The notes under the pieces: generated by a model | Database searches by the model: none | Seen by the model: the letters and a program-made list of their open reading frames with translations, nothing else | Told to the model about the DNA's origin: nothing | Made by a program: the position numbers and the translations under genes | Shown: one piece after another, positions 1-7,680 of the stretch | Layout: every line of letters starts with the position of its first letter | How positions within the stretch are numbered: position 1 is the first letter of the stretch | Source of the DNA: Streptomyces sporangiiformans | GTDB lineage: Bacteria; Actinomycetota; Actinomycetes; Streptomycetales; Streptomycetaceae | Length of the DNA: 34,213 bases | Assembly: GCF_005768555.2 (NCBI RefSeq) | Contig: NZ_VCHX02000332.1 | Span: 1-34,213, forward strand | Reading direction: 5' to 3'

Positions 1-2
1 CC

Positions 3-41
3 GGGCTGGTCGATCCGAAGGGCGGACGGGGGCGCGGCTGA
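3..41 (+). CDS. possible 3' end of a gene that begins upstream of the window
   Basis: Reading from base 3, one frame stays open for twelve codons and ends in TGA at 39-41, giving a tail that reads GLVDPKGGRGRG. A hairpin follows 12 bases later, as expected after a rightward gene. The fragment is too short to assign to a family. The other two forward frames are also open for a while, so this is only the best guess. Confidence 0.25.
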   Translation, partial: GLVDPKGGRGRG

Positions 42-53
42 ACGCTGCGGGTA

Positions 54-86
54 GGTGGGCTGGGGGTTTCTTTCCCCAAGCCCACC
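54..86 (+). terminator. stem-loop terminator candidate
   Basis: GGTGGGCT at 54-61 pairs perfectly with AGCCCACC at 79-86, and GGGG at 62-65 can pair with CCCC at 74-77 across a one-base bulge. The loop is T-rich. No U-run follows, which is common for Streptomyces terminators. It probably ends transcription of the gene lying to the left of the window. Confidence 0.5.
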
Positions 87-105
87 CCTTCCCGAAACGG
101 GGGCT

Positions 106-123
106 GCGCCCCTGAAGGGGCGC
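106..123 (+). other. hairpin just upstream of the first complete gene
   Basis: GCGCCCCT and AGGGGCGC form an eight-base-pair stem around a two-base loop. Flanking bases (ACGGG near 97 and CCCGT near 125) could extend it. It ends 17 bases before the ATG at 141, so it could be part of the previous terminator or a structure in the 5' leader that affects initiation. Confidence 0.35.
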
Positions 124-140
124 GCCCGTACAGTGGCTGC

Positions 141-725
141 ATGTCCGTCTCACGTGTTCTCACCTGGGAAGTCATTGAAAGCAGGGGGTACGAGACCGCC
201 TGGGTCGAGCGCTACGGCAGCACGCTGCGGGCTCGAGGGCGGGCGGTCGGTACTGCTCCGGAGCCGTACTGGATCTCGTACGAACTCGACACCGCCGAGG
301 GCTTCGTGACGCGTCGGCTGCGGGTGACGGCCGAGTCCGCCTCCGGGACCCGTGTACTCGACCTGCGGCACGACGGCGAAGGACGCTGGACCGCCGACGA
401 GAGGCGGTTGCCCGAGGTCGACGGCGCCCTCGACTGCGACCTGGGACTGTGTCCGCTCACGAACACGATGCCGGTGCTGCGCCACGGGCTCCATCGGGCG
501 CCGGGAGCAGCCGGGACGGGCGACTTCCTGATGGCCTGGGTCTCGGTGCCGGATCTGGCCGTGCGGGCGTCCCGGCAGACCTACACGCATCTCGCACGGA
601 CCGATCACGGCGGGCGGGTCCACTTCGCCTCAGGCGACTTCCACAGAGACCTGGAGTTCGACGCGGACGGGTACGTCATCGACTACCCCACCCTGGCGCG
701 GCGCCTGGCCGCACGCCCGGGGTAG
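141..725 (+). CDS. putative glycolipid-binding domain protein (PF06475-like)
   Basis: The protein has 194 residues, close to the full length of this single-domain family (the former DUF1089 group, whose structure resembles lipoprotein-sorting folds that bind lipid). Recognisable stretches are an N-terminal W-E segment, WISYELDT near residue 50, and the LCPLTNTMPVLR block near residues 103-114, followed by FLMAWVSVPDL. There is no signal peptide or membrane segment, so it is probably cytoplasmic. The biochemical role of the family is not established, and the name rests on structural similarity. Only a weak ribosome-binding site (GTGG) precedes the ATG. It converges on the ABC-F gene, with 17 bases between the two stops and no clear terminator, only a duplicated GTCAGCGCTCC. 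Confidence 0.7.
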   Translation: MSVSRVLTWEVIESRGYETAWVERYGSTLRARGRAVGTAPEPYWISYELDTAEGFVTRRLRVTAESASGTRVLDLRHDGEGRWTADERRLPEVDGALDCDLGLCPLTNTMPVLRHGLHRAPGAAGTGDFLMAWVSVPDLAVRASRQTYTHLARTDHGGRVHFASGDFHRDLEFDADGYVIDYPTLARRLAARPG

Positions 726-742
726 CCTCCGTCAGCGCTCCG

Positions 743-2383
743 TCAGCGCTCCGTCACCTTGCCGTCCGCGACCTCCAGCCGCCGTGTCGTCCGCACCGCG
801 TCGAGCATCCGCCGGTCGTGGGTGACCAGGAGCAGCGTGCCCTCGTACGCGTCCAGGGCCGACTCCAGCTGCTCGATCGCCGGCAGGTCCAGGTGGTTGG
901 TCGGCTCGTCCAGGACGAGGAGGTTGACGCCGCGGCCCTGCAGCAGGGCCAGAGCCGCGCGGGTGCGCTCCCCCGGTGAGAGCCTCGCGGCGGCGCGCAG
1001 CACATGGTCGGACTTGAGGCCGAACTTGGCGAGGAGCGTGCGCACTTCGACCGGCTCCGTGTCCGGGACCGCCGCACGGAACGCGTCGAGCAGCGATTGC
1101 GAGGCGTGGAACAGTTTGCGGGCCTGGTCGACCTCACCGACGATCACGCCCGAGCCGAGGGCGGCATGGCCCGCGTCCAGCGGCACGCGGCCCAGCAGGG
1201 CGGCGAGCAGCGTGGACTTGCCCGCACCGTTCGCGCCGGTGACGGCCACGCGGTCCGCCCAGTCGATCTGGAGCGTCGCCGGGCCGAAGGTGAAGTCACC
1301 GCGGCGCACCTCCGCGTCGCGCAGGGTGGCGACCACGGCACCCGATCGTGGCGCCGCGGCGATCTCCATCCGCAGTTCCCACTCCTTGCGCGGCTCCTCG
1401 ACGGTGTCGAGCCGTTCGATCATGCGCTGGGTCTGCCGGGCCTTCGCGGCCTGCTTCTCGCTGGCCTCGCTGCGGAACTTGCGCCCGATCTTGTCGTTGT
1501 CGCTGCCCCCCTTGCGCCGCGCGTTCTTGACGCCCTTGTCCATCCAGGCGCGCTGCATCTGGGCCCGCCCTTCGAGCGCGGCCCTCTTGTCGGCGTACTC
1601 CTCGTAGTCCTCGCGGGCGTGCCGGCGTGCCACGTCCCGCTCCTCGAGATAGGCCTCGTATCCGCCGCCGTAGAGCGTGATCTGCTGCTGAGCGAGGTCG
1701 AGTTCGAGGACCTTGGTGACGGTGCGGCTGAGGAACTCGCGGTCGTGGCTCACGACGACCGTGCCCGCGCGCAGCCCGCCCACGAAGCGCTCCAGGCGCT
1801 CCAGGCCGTCCAGGTCGAGGTCGTTGGTCGGCTCGTCGAGCAGGAAGACGTCGTACCGGGAGAGCAGCAGGGAGGCGAGTCCGGCGCGCGCCGCCTGGCC
1901 GCCGGACAGCGACGTCATCGGCTGGTCCAGGCCGACACCGAGGCCGAGGGAGTCGGCGACCTCCTCGGCCCGCTCGTCGAGGTCGGCTCCGCCGAGACCG
2001 AGCCACCGCTCCAGACTGGTCGCGTACGCGTCGTCCGAGCCCGGTGCCCCGTCGACGAGCGCCTGCGTGGCCTCGTCCATCACGCGCTGGGCCTCGGCGA
2101 CACCCGTGCGGCGGGCGAGGAACTCCCGCACGGTCTCGCCGGGCCGGCGGTCCGGCTCCTGCGGCAGATGCCCGACGGTGGCGCCCGGCGGGGAGAGCCT
2201 CAGCTCGCCCTGCTCGGGCGTGAGCAGCCCGGCGAGCAGGCACAGCAACGTGGACTTGCCCGCGCCGTTGGCACCGACCAGCCCGATCACATCGCCGGGC
2301 GCGACGACGAGGTCGAGCCCGGAGAAGAGGGAGCGGTCGCCGTGACCGGCGGCGAGATTCTTGGCGACGAGAGTGGCAGTCAT
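743..2383 (-). CDS. ABC-F family ATPase (ribosome-associated, antibiotic-resistance type)
   Basis: A 546-residue protein with two fused ABC ATPase domains and no membrane segments, which defines the ABC-F class. These proteins bind the ribosomal E site and adjust translation or dislodge bound antibiotics. Walker A motifs are GANGAGKST (about 37-45) and GANGAGKST again in the second domain. Signatures are LSGGQ and LSPGE, and Walker B/D-loops are LLDEPTNDLDL and VLDEPTNHLDL. The linker of about 80 residues is highly charged (RRKGGSDNDKIGRKFRSEAS), as in the P-site tRNA interaction motif. I chose the ATG at 2383; an in-frame GTG at 2413 would add ten residues that look unlike a conserved start. 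A six-residue upstream ORF ends 13 bases before it. The second signature has P in place of G, a conservative deviation. The antibiotic specificity cannot be read from sequence. Confidence 0.88.
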   Translation of the reverse strand: MTATLVAKNLAAGHGDRSLFSGLDLVVAPGDVIGLVGANGAGKSTLLCLLAGLLTPEQGELRLSPPGATVGHLPQEPDRRPGETVREFLARRTGVAEAQRVMDEATQALVDGAPGSDDAYATSLERWLGLGGADLDERAEEVADSLGLGVGLDQPMTSLSGGQAARAGLASLLLSRYDVFLLDEPTNDLDLDGLERLERFVGGLRAGTVVVSHDREFLSRTVTKVLELDLAQQQITLYGGGYEAYLEERDVARRHAREDYEEYADKRAALEGRAQMQRAWMDKGVKNARRKGGSDNDKIGRKFRSEASEKQAAKARQTQRMIERLDTVEEPRKEWELRMEIAAAPRSGAVVATLRDAEVRRGDFTFGPATLQIDWADRVAVTGANGAGKSTLLAALLGRVPLDAGHAALGSGVIVGEVDQARKLFHASQSLLDAFRAAVPDTEPVEVRTLLAKFGLKSDHVLRAAARLSPGERTRAALALLQGRGVNLLVLDEPTNHLDLPAIEQLESALDAYEGTLLLVTHDRRMLDAVRTTRRLEVADGKVTER

Positions 2384-2396
2384 CAGGGAGCAGATC

Positions 2397-2417
2397 CTAA
2401 TCGCCCGGCTCACACAT
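2397..2417 (-). CDS. candidate upstream ORF of the first ABC-F gene (6 residues)
   Basis: ATG TGT GAG CCG GGC GAT TAG encodes MCEPGD and stops 13 bases before the ABC-F start codon. Resistance-type ABC-F genes are often controlled by short leader ORFs, so the position is suggestive. The ribosome-binding site in front (GGG, five bases upstream) is weak, and no attenuator hairpin was identified. Chance occurrence is quite possible. Confidence 0.3.
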   Translation of the reverse strand: MCEPGD

Positions 2418-2429
2418 CAGCGCCCGGAT

Positions 2430-2517
2430 CTACTCCTCACCACCGTCTCTCCGCGCCTACCGCCTCTCCACGCCCACCGCCCCACCCTCAGCGCGCCACC
2501 GACTCTCCGCGCCACCG
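2430..2517. repeat. degenerate 16-17 bp tandem repeat between two leftward genes
   Basis: Five successive units end in ACCG (2430-2445, 2446-2462, 2463-2479, 2480-2501, 2502-2517). Most contain a CTCTCC or CTCCGC core; the fourth is expanded to 22 bp. All pyrimidines lie on the + strand, so the leftward transcript would be purine-rich here. The array fills the gap between the 339-residue gene and the first ABC-F gene. No coding potential was seen. Confidence 0.5.
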
Positions 2518-2532
2518 CCACCGCCCCCGCCC

Positions 2533-3552
2533 TCAGCGCGCCATCGCCTCCACGAGCACGCTCCCCGACGTCCGCGCCACGATGAAGGCCTCCCCCTTCG
2601 TGGCCTTCGCGTCCAGCGCGAGCCGGTGCCGGCCTGCGTCCAGGACGCCGTCGAAGACCTCGTACGCGTGCGTGCGGTACAGCCGGTCCAGCCGGTACGC
2701 GATCAGCTGCACCCGGCAGGTGGAGGTGACCTCCACGCCCGCCTCGCCGTCGGCGGCGACCAGGCGGGTGAGGCGGCGCTGGTCCCGGGGGCTGCGGTCC
2801 AGGGCGTGTTCGATCTGCGCGACGAGCAGCGGGATGATCGGGGCGAGTCCGTCGACGTACGCGACCTCGACGCCGGCGCGCTCGAAGGCCTGCCGTACGG
2901 AGGCACGCTCCTGCTCACCGACGGCTCGGCCGAAGGCGACGGCGCCGTAGGTGCGCAGTTCATCGGCGGGGACGTCGGCGGCGTCCCGGGTGATCTCGGC
3001 GCCGATGCCGATGGTGCGCAGGGCGGCGGCGAGCTTGGCGAGGACGGCGACGCGCGCACCGATCAGCAGGACACGGCGACGCTCGCCGCCGGGGCCTGTG
3101 AGCAGGGAGCCCAGCGCCTCACGGTACTCGGCGCCGCGGAAGCGGAACGGGCCGATGCCGTGATAGCCGTTCAGCTCCAGATCCGCCCGCTCGTCCGTCT
3201 GCCAGGCGAAGTCGCGCCACACATAGTCCTCGCCCAGCTTCTCGATCATCGCGGTGACGGCACCGCACGCGAGGTCCGCGCATTCGGGACAGCCGTAGAT
3301 CACGTACCGACCGCCCTCCAACGGGGCGTCGGCTTCCAGCAGGAGACTGCGCACCTGCGCGGTGAAGATCGCGGGCGGCACGTCGGAGGCGAGGGGGGAC
3401 ACGGCGTCGAGGTCGGAGAGTTGGAACAGCAGCGGCTGTCCGTTGACGATGAAGTCCACGAAATCCCGGTGTACCTGGTAGTCACCGTTGGCAAGGACTC
3501 CACCGGCACGCATGGCCGGTGCCAGGCCGAAGGTCGCGTACTCGGCAGACAT
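2533..3552 (-). CDS. conserved-type protein of unknown function with a CPEC motif
   Basis: The protein has 339 residues and I do not recognise a named family. The first half contains a GCPECADLACG cysteine cluster (residues near 95-105) that could bind metal or form a disulfide, followed by an acidic, tryptophan-containing stretch. The second half begins with RRVLLIGARVAVLAKLAAALR, which resembles a Rossmann-type beta-alpha unit. There is no signal peptide. I start it at the ATG at 3552 (MSAEYATFGL); the frame stays open further upstream but that part overlaps the divergent oxidase gene and its composition is unlike coding sequence. No Shine-Dalgarno sequence precedes this ATG, and a GATACT box six bases upstream suggests a leaderless mRNA. 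It is divergent from the D-amino-acid oxidase gene across a 66-base gap. Confidence 0.7.
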   Translation of the reverse strand: MSAEYATFGLAPAMRAGGVLANGDYQVHRDFVDFIVNGQPLLFQLSDLDAVSPLASDVPPAIFTAQVRSLLLEADAPLEGGRYVIYGCPECADLACGAVTAMIEKLGEDYVWRDFAWQTDERADLELNGYHGIGPFRFRGAEYREALGSLLTGPGGERRRVLLIGARVAVLAKLAAALRTIGIGAEITRDAADVPADELRTYGAVAFGRAVGEQERASVRQAFERAGVEVAYVDGLAPIIPLLVAQIEHALDRSPRDQRRLTRLVAADGEAGVEVTSTCRVQLIAYRLDRLYRTHAYEVFDGVLDAGRHRLALDAKATKGEAFIVARTSGSVLVEAMAR

Positions 3553-3563
3553 GGTGTGAGTAT

Positions 3564-3576
3564 CCCCAGACTGGGG
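3564..3576. promoter_or_regulatory. perfect dyad in the divergent promoter region (operator candidate)
   Basis: CCCCAG-A-CTGGGG is a perfect 6-1-6 inverted repeat between the starts at 3552 (leftward) and 3619 (rightward). On the minus strand it lies directly before GATACT, a plausible -10 box placed so that transcription would start at or near the ATG. A protein bound here would sit in the -35/-10 spacer. Confidence 0.45.
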
Positions 3577-3618
3577 GTGATGTGAGCACGGCATGGCACA
3601 TTCCGTTAACGTCCGCCT

Positions 3619-4575
3619 GTGAACAGTGAGCTGAGCGGTGACGTGACAGTGGTCGGTGGCGGCGTCATAGGGCTGACGACAGCCGTCGTCCTCGCGGAGA
3701 GCGGCCTGCGCGTCAGAATCTGGACGCGGGAGCCGGCCGAGCGGACCACCTCGGCTGTTGCGGGCGCGCTGTGGTGGCCGTACCGCATCGAGCCGGAGGC
3801 ACTCGTCGGCGAGTGGGCACTCCAATCACTGTCCGTGTACGAGGAGTTGGCGGCGCGGCCCGACGAGACCGGCGTACGGATGGTCGAGGGCGTAAACGGC
3901 GGCACATCGCTGGACGACTTGGGGCCGTGGGCGGCGCGGGTGCCGGGGCTGCGGGCGGCGACGGCCGAGGAGTATCCCCTGCCGGGGCCGGGACTGTGGG
4001 CGCGACTGCCGATGATCGACATGCCCGTGCATCTGGCCTGGCTGCGCGAGCGGTTCGTCAGGGCAGGCGGGACGATCGAGGAGCGGCACGTCACGGATCT
4101 CGCGGAGGTCGCGGCGCCGGTCGTGGTCAACTGCACGGGGCTCGGCGCACGGGAGCTCGTACCGGATCCAGGAATGTGGCCCGTGCGGGGGCAGCTCGTC
4201 GTCGTGGAGAACCCGGGCGTGACCACCTGGCTGACCGCGGTGGACTCCGGCGACAAAGGGACGTACTTCTTTCCGCAGCCAGGCACGCTGGTACTCGGCG
4301 GGACGGCGGAAGAGGGCGAGTGGTCGCTGACGCCCGACCCAGGGGTGGCCGAGGAGATCGTGCGGCGCTGTGCCGCGGTGCGACCGGAGATCGCCGGGGC
4401 GCGGGTCCTCGAGCACCGCGTGGGGCTGCGCCCCGCGCGCCACGCGGTACGGCTCGAGCGTGAACTCCTGCCAGGTGGTTCGGTGCTGGTGCACAACTAC
4501 GGGCACGGAGGGGCCGGCGTCACGGTGGCGTGGGGCTGCGCGCGGGAGGCGGCCCGGCTCGCCGCCTCCCGCTGA
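3619..4575 (+). CDS. D-amino-acid oxidase (FAD-dependent)
   Basis: A 318-residue flavoenzyme that oxidatively deaminates D-amino acids to 2-oxo acids, ammonia and hydrogen peroxide. The N-terminus has the FAD dinucleotide motif VVGGGVIGLTTA (about residues 10-21). The SAVAGALWWPYR segment matches the flavin-contact region of the family. Near the C-terminus GLRPAR carries the substrate-carboxylate arginine, and VHNYGHGGAGVTVAWG is the DAO signature. A TYFFP segment supplies the expected active-site tyrosine. No signal peptide and no evident peroxisomal-type tail, so it should be cytoplasmic. The start is GTG at 3619. The size is slightly short of eukaryotic enzymes (about 340) but normal for actinobacterial ones. 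The stop lies inside a hairpin shared with the convergent BCCT gene. Confidence 0.9.
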   Translation: MNSELSGDVTVVGGGVIGLTTAVVLAESGLRVRIWTREPAERTTSAVAGALWWPYRIEPEALVGEWALQSLSVYEELAARPDETGVRMVEGVNGGTSLDDLGPWAARVPGLRAATAEEYPLPGPGLWARLPMIDMPVHLAWLRERFVRAGGTIEERHVTDLAEVAAPVVVNCTGLGARELVPDPGMWPVRGQLVVVENPGVTTWLTAVDSGDKGTYFFPQPGTLVLGGTAEEGEWSLTPDPGVAEEIVRRCAAVRPEIAGARVLEHRVGLRPARHAVRLERELLPGGSVLVHNYGHGGAGVTVAWGCAREAARLAASR

Positions 4576-4590
4576 CGCCTGGCTCAGCGG
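4569..4590. terminator. compact bidirectional hairpin containing both stop codons
   Basis: CCGCTGA (4569-4575) pairs perfectly with TCAGCGG (4584-4590) around an eight-base loop. The oxidase TGA (4573-4575) and the BCCT stop (4584-4586 on the opposite strand) lie opposite each other in the stem, so the same structure ends both converging genes. Confidence 0.45.
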
Positions 4591-6293
4591 TGCTCGTGCC
4601 CGAGTGGATCCCCTTCCGTCTCGGTGCCGGGGCCGGGCCCGACCCTGAGTCCGAAGTCGCCGTCGTACTCCTTGTGGCCCTGGATCACGGCGAGTTCGAC
4701 GGCCTCGGAACCCATCGCGCTCCGCACGATGACCGGGTCCTTGCGCAGGTCACGCATGAGGGCGACGCACATCCCGATCATGATGACCACGAAGGGCGCG
4801 GCCGCGAGGATGGTGAGGTTCTGCAAGCCGGTGAGCGCGTCGCCCTTGCCGCTGCCGATGAGGAGCATGATCGCGGCGACGGCTCCGGTTACCACGCCCC
4901 AGAACACCACGACGAGACGGCCGGGTTCGAGCGCACCCTTCTGCGAGAGCGTGCCCATCACGATGGACGCGGCGTCGGCTCCCGAGACGAAGAAGATGCC
5001 GACCAGGATCATCACGAGCAGGCTGGTGGCCGTCGCGATGGGGAACTCCTGGAGAACGCCGAAGAGTTGCCCCTCGGGCGTCGCCTCCTTGGAGAGCCGG
5101 TCGCCCTCCTGGAGCTTCATCGCCGAACCGCCGAAGAACGCGAACCAGACCAGACTGACGGTGCTGGGCACGAGGATGACGCCGCCGACGAACTGGCGGA
5201 TGGTGCGGCCGCGGCTGATGCGGGCGATGAACATACCGACGAAGGGCGTCCAGGAGATCCACCAGGCCCAGTAGAAGACGGTCCAGCTGCTCAGCCAGTC
5301 CGCGACGCCCTCGCCGCCGCTGGCGTCGGTACGGCCCGCGAGCTGCGGCAGGTCACCCAGGAAGGCGAAGATCGACGTGGGCAGCAGATCGAGAATGATG
5401 ACGGTCGGGCCGGCGACGAACACGAACAGGGCGAGCACCAGCGCCAGCACCATGTTGATGTTGGACAGCCACTGGATGCCCCGCTCGATGCCCGAGACGG
5501 CCGAGGCGACGAAGGCCGCCGTCAGCACGGCGATGATGGTGACGAGCAACGTGGTGCTCACCTCGTCCAACCAGTTCAGCTCCGTGAAGCCGGAGCCGAT
5601 CTGGAGCGCGCCCAGGCCCAGTGAGGCCGCGGAGCCGAAGACCGTGGCGACGATCGCGAGGATGTCGATCACGCGGCCGGCGCTGCCGTTCGCGTGCTTC
5701 TCACCGATGAGCGGGGTGAAGACCGCGCTGATCGTCTGACGCCGGCGTTTGCGGAAGGTGCTGTAGGCGATGGCGAGACCGACCACCGCGTAGATCGCCC
5801 AGGGATGGAGCGTCCAGTGGAAGAGGGTGGTGGCCATCGCCGTTTCCATGCGCTCCGCCGAGTCGGCGGGGCTGGTGCCCGGCGGGGGCGTGGTGTAGTG
5901 CGAGAGCGGCTCGCTCACGCCGTAGAACATCAGGCCGATGCCCATGCCGGCGCTGAACATCATCGCGACCCAGGACACAGTGCGGAATTCGGGCTCCTCG
6001 CCCTCCGTACCGAGGTGGATCCGTCCGTAGCGACTGACCGCGAGCCAGAGCGCGAAGACCACGAAGCCGGAGGCGGCGAGCATGAAGGCCCAACCGCCGT
6101 TGTGCATGAGGCCGCTGAGCATGTCGCCCGAGACGCTCTCCAGCGAGTCGGTCGCGACCGCACCCCAGATCACGAAAGCGACGGTGAGCGCGGCGGTGAC
6201 TCCGAACACCACACGGTCGGTGTTATGGGCGGGGGTGCCCGGGATGTCCGCGGACTCTCCCAGGCCTCCCCGCTTCTTCAGATCCTCTGTCAT
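4584..6293 (-). CDS. BCCT family transporter (betaine/choline/carnitine type)
   Basis: A 569-residue integral membrane protein with about twelve hydrophobic segments. It carries family hallmarks: GMGIGLMFYGVSEPLSHY in an early helix and the aromatic WTVFYWAWWISWTPFVGMFIARISRGRTIRQF block, which forms the betaine-binding tryptophan box and the amphipathic segment. Such transporters import glycine betaine or related compounds with sodium or protons for osmoprotection. The short hydrophilic C-terminal tail ends GDPLGHEHR. I start at ATG 6293 because GGGGGAAGG stands eight bases upstream; the GTG at 6302 would abut that site. The substrate cannot be decided from sequence. It stands alone, with the M14 peptidase gene transcribed in the same direction 97 bases upstream. 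Confidence 0.92.
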   Translation of the reverse strand: MTEDLKKRGGLGESADIPGTPAHNTDRVVFGVTAALTVAFVIWGAVATDSLESVSGDMLSGLMHNGGWAFMLAASGFVVFALWLAVSRYGRIHLGTEGEEPEFRTVSWVAMMFSAGMGIGLMFYGVSEPLSHYTTPPPGTSPADSAERMETAMATTLFHWTLHPWAIYAVVGLAIAYSTFRKRRRQTISAVFTPLIGEKHANGSAGRVIDILAIVATVFGSAASLGLGALQIGSGFTELNWLDEVSTTLLVTIIAVLTAAFVASAVSGIERGIQWLSNINMVLALVLALFVFVAGPTVIILDLLPTSIFAFLGDLPQLAGRTDASGGEGVADWLSSWTVFYWAWWISWTPFVGMFIARISRGRTIRQFVGGVILVPSTVSLVWFAFFGGSAMKLQEGDRLSKEATPEGQLFGVLQEFPIATATSLLVMILVGIFFVSGADAASIVMGTLSQKGALEPGRLVVVFWGVVTGAVAAIMLLIGSGKGDALTGLQNLTILAAAPFVVIMIGMCVALMRDLRKDPVIVRSAMGSEAVELAVIQGHKEYDGDFGLRVGPGPGTETEGDPLGHEHR

Positions 6294-6390
6294 CCGCGGC
6301 ACCTTCCCCCGAAAGCCGTTGCGACACTTATTCCTCTGTCGTTCATGTCTCTACGATCTACCACAGGCGCGATTTCCAATAGCGATCGCG

Positions 6391-7680
6391 TCAGCAATCG
6401 TTGCCGGGCTCTCCGATCGCGAGGTGATAGGGCGCGCGTTTGTCAAGGAGTAGCGGCACAAGTGCCCGCATGGACTGACGTAGGGGCACAAACATGCCCT
6501 CACTGCCCTTTGTCACCTTGACTCCGTGCAGGGCGAACTCGTCCTTGAGATCCGCGTACTGCCCGGCGGTGAGCCGGTAGGCGCAGGGCGGGTCCTGGAT
6601 GATCTCGGACGGTTCGGCCGGGTCGTTGTCGGCGCCGCCGACGTAGACCGGTCCACTGTCCCGGTAGCCGGCGAGCCGGGCGGCCGACGTGGCCGCCTCG
6701 ATCCGGGTGCGGCGCTCGCCCGAGTAGGCGAACAGCCCGTCCAGTGCCGCCAGCTGGGAGTGGACACGGCGCCGGTTGTTGAGCGCCTCGTCGGCCTTTT
6801 CCGCGTCGGTCAGGGGGTCGACGCGGCTCTCTATGAGCAGACCGACCCCGTGTTTGACGCCGGACATGTTCCGCAGGATCCGTTCCTGCCCGTCGCCCGC
6901 GACCTGTTTGATGGGGTCGCCGGTCTCGGGGTCGGTCCAGATGCCGTACGTCCCGGTCGAGTACCCCGCTGTGCCGGCGGCGGGCCGCACATAGCCCTCC
7001 GACAACGTCTGCGCCTCGTCGTGCACCGCCCCGTCGGTGTTGAGGTTGCGCGGCCAGAGGTCGAACAGGTCCTTGTCGTAGTACTGCGGGGTGGCCCCGT
7101 ACTCGTGCAGGTCGTAGACCACGTCGGGCTTGCGGTCGCGGATGACGGCCGCCATGGCCCGGGCCTCGGCCGTCGCCAGCGAGAGATGGTCGCGGTTGAT
7201 GTCGACGCCGTCGCTGTTGCCACGGGTGTCGGCGGCCCGCCCGTCCGGGTTGGCGGTGGGTACGACGAGCAGGGTGGTGCGGTCCAGGAACGCCCGGGTG
7301 CGTGCGTCCTTCGCGTAGGCGAGGTCGCGGATGGTGGTGAGGCAGGCCTCGCGGCCGGACGGCTCGTCGCCGTGCTGACTGCACACGAGCAGCACGGTGT
7401 GGGCGGTGGTGCGCCCGCTGCCGACGCGTACGAGCTGGAGCGGGCGGTCCTGCCGGGTGGTGCCGATCCGGTTCACGGAGACCCGGCCGCTCGCCTTGTC
7501 GACGGCGGCCAGGAAGTCCTGCTCCTCGGGCTGACTGGTCCAGCGTGCGCCGTCGGTCCGCTCGAATCCGGTACGAGGCGGGGTCGCGGCCGCGTGGGCG
7601 GGCACGGTCAGGAGTGGCCCGAGGAGCACCGCCGCCGACACGGCGGACAGGCCGATGGCTTTGATGTGACGGGGCGTCAT
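6391..7680 (-). CDS. secreted M14 family zinc carboxypeptidase
   Basis: A 429-residue precursor. Residues 1-30 form a signal peptide (basic start, hydrophobic core, AHA-A cleavage site). Zinc ligands fit H103 and E106 in SQHGDEPSGRE and H192 in YDLHEYG. N162-R163 in GVDINRDH match the substrate-carboxylate pair of carboxypeptidase A, and E284 in LLIESRVDP fits the general base. It should cleave C-terminal residues from peptides outside the cell. GGAGG lies nine bases before the ATG, and this ATG overlaps the upstream stop (TGATG), so translation is coupled to the Xaa-Pro peptidase gene. The frame is open beyond this start but that part lies inside the upstream gene. The tail after the catalytic core is about 140 residues and has no clear domain. 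Confidence 0.88.
   Translation of the reverse strand: MTPRHIKAIGLSAVSAAVLLGPLLTVPAHAAATPPRTGFERTDGARWTSQPEEQDFLAAVDKASGRVSVNRIGTTRQDRPLQLVRVGSGRTTAHTVLLVCSQHGDEPSGREACLTTIRDLAYAKDARTRAFLDRTTLLVVPTANPDGRAADTRGNSDGVDINRDHLSLATAEARAMAAVIRDRKPDVVYDLHEYGATPQYYDKDLFDLWPRNLNTDGAVHDEAQTLSEGYVRPAAGTAGYSTGTYGIWTDPETGDPIKQVAGDGQERILRNMSGVKHGVGLLIESRVDPLTDAEKADEALNNRRRVHSQLAALDGLFAYSGERRTRIEAATSAARLAGYRDSGPVYVGGADNDPAEPSEIIQDPPCAYRLTAGQYADLKDEFALHGVKVTKGSEGMFVPLRQSMRALVPLLLDKRAPYHLAIGEPGNDC

Noticed and set aside
731..752. Duplicated GTCAGCGCTCC at the end of the ABC-F gene
   Set aside because: It is a simple two-copy slippage of 11 bp spanning the stop codon. No function is suggested.
1004..2950. A 648-codon open frame on the + strand, and other long + frames over the ABC-F gene
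   Set aside because: It lies antisense to the ABC-F and CPEC protein genes, is low-complexity in composition and shows no domain. Long shadow frames are normal at this GC content.
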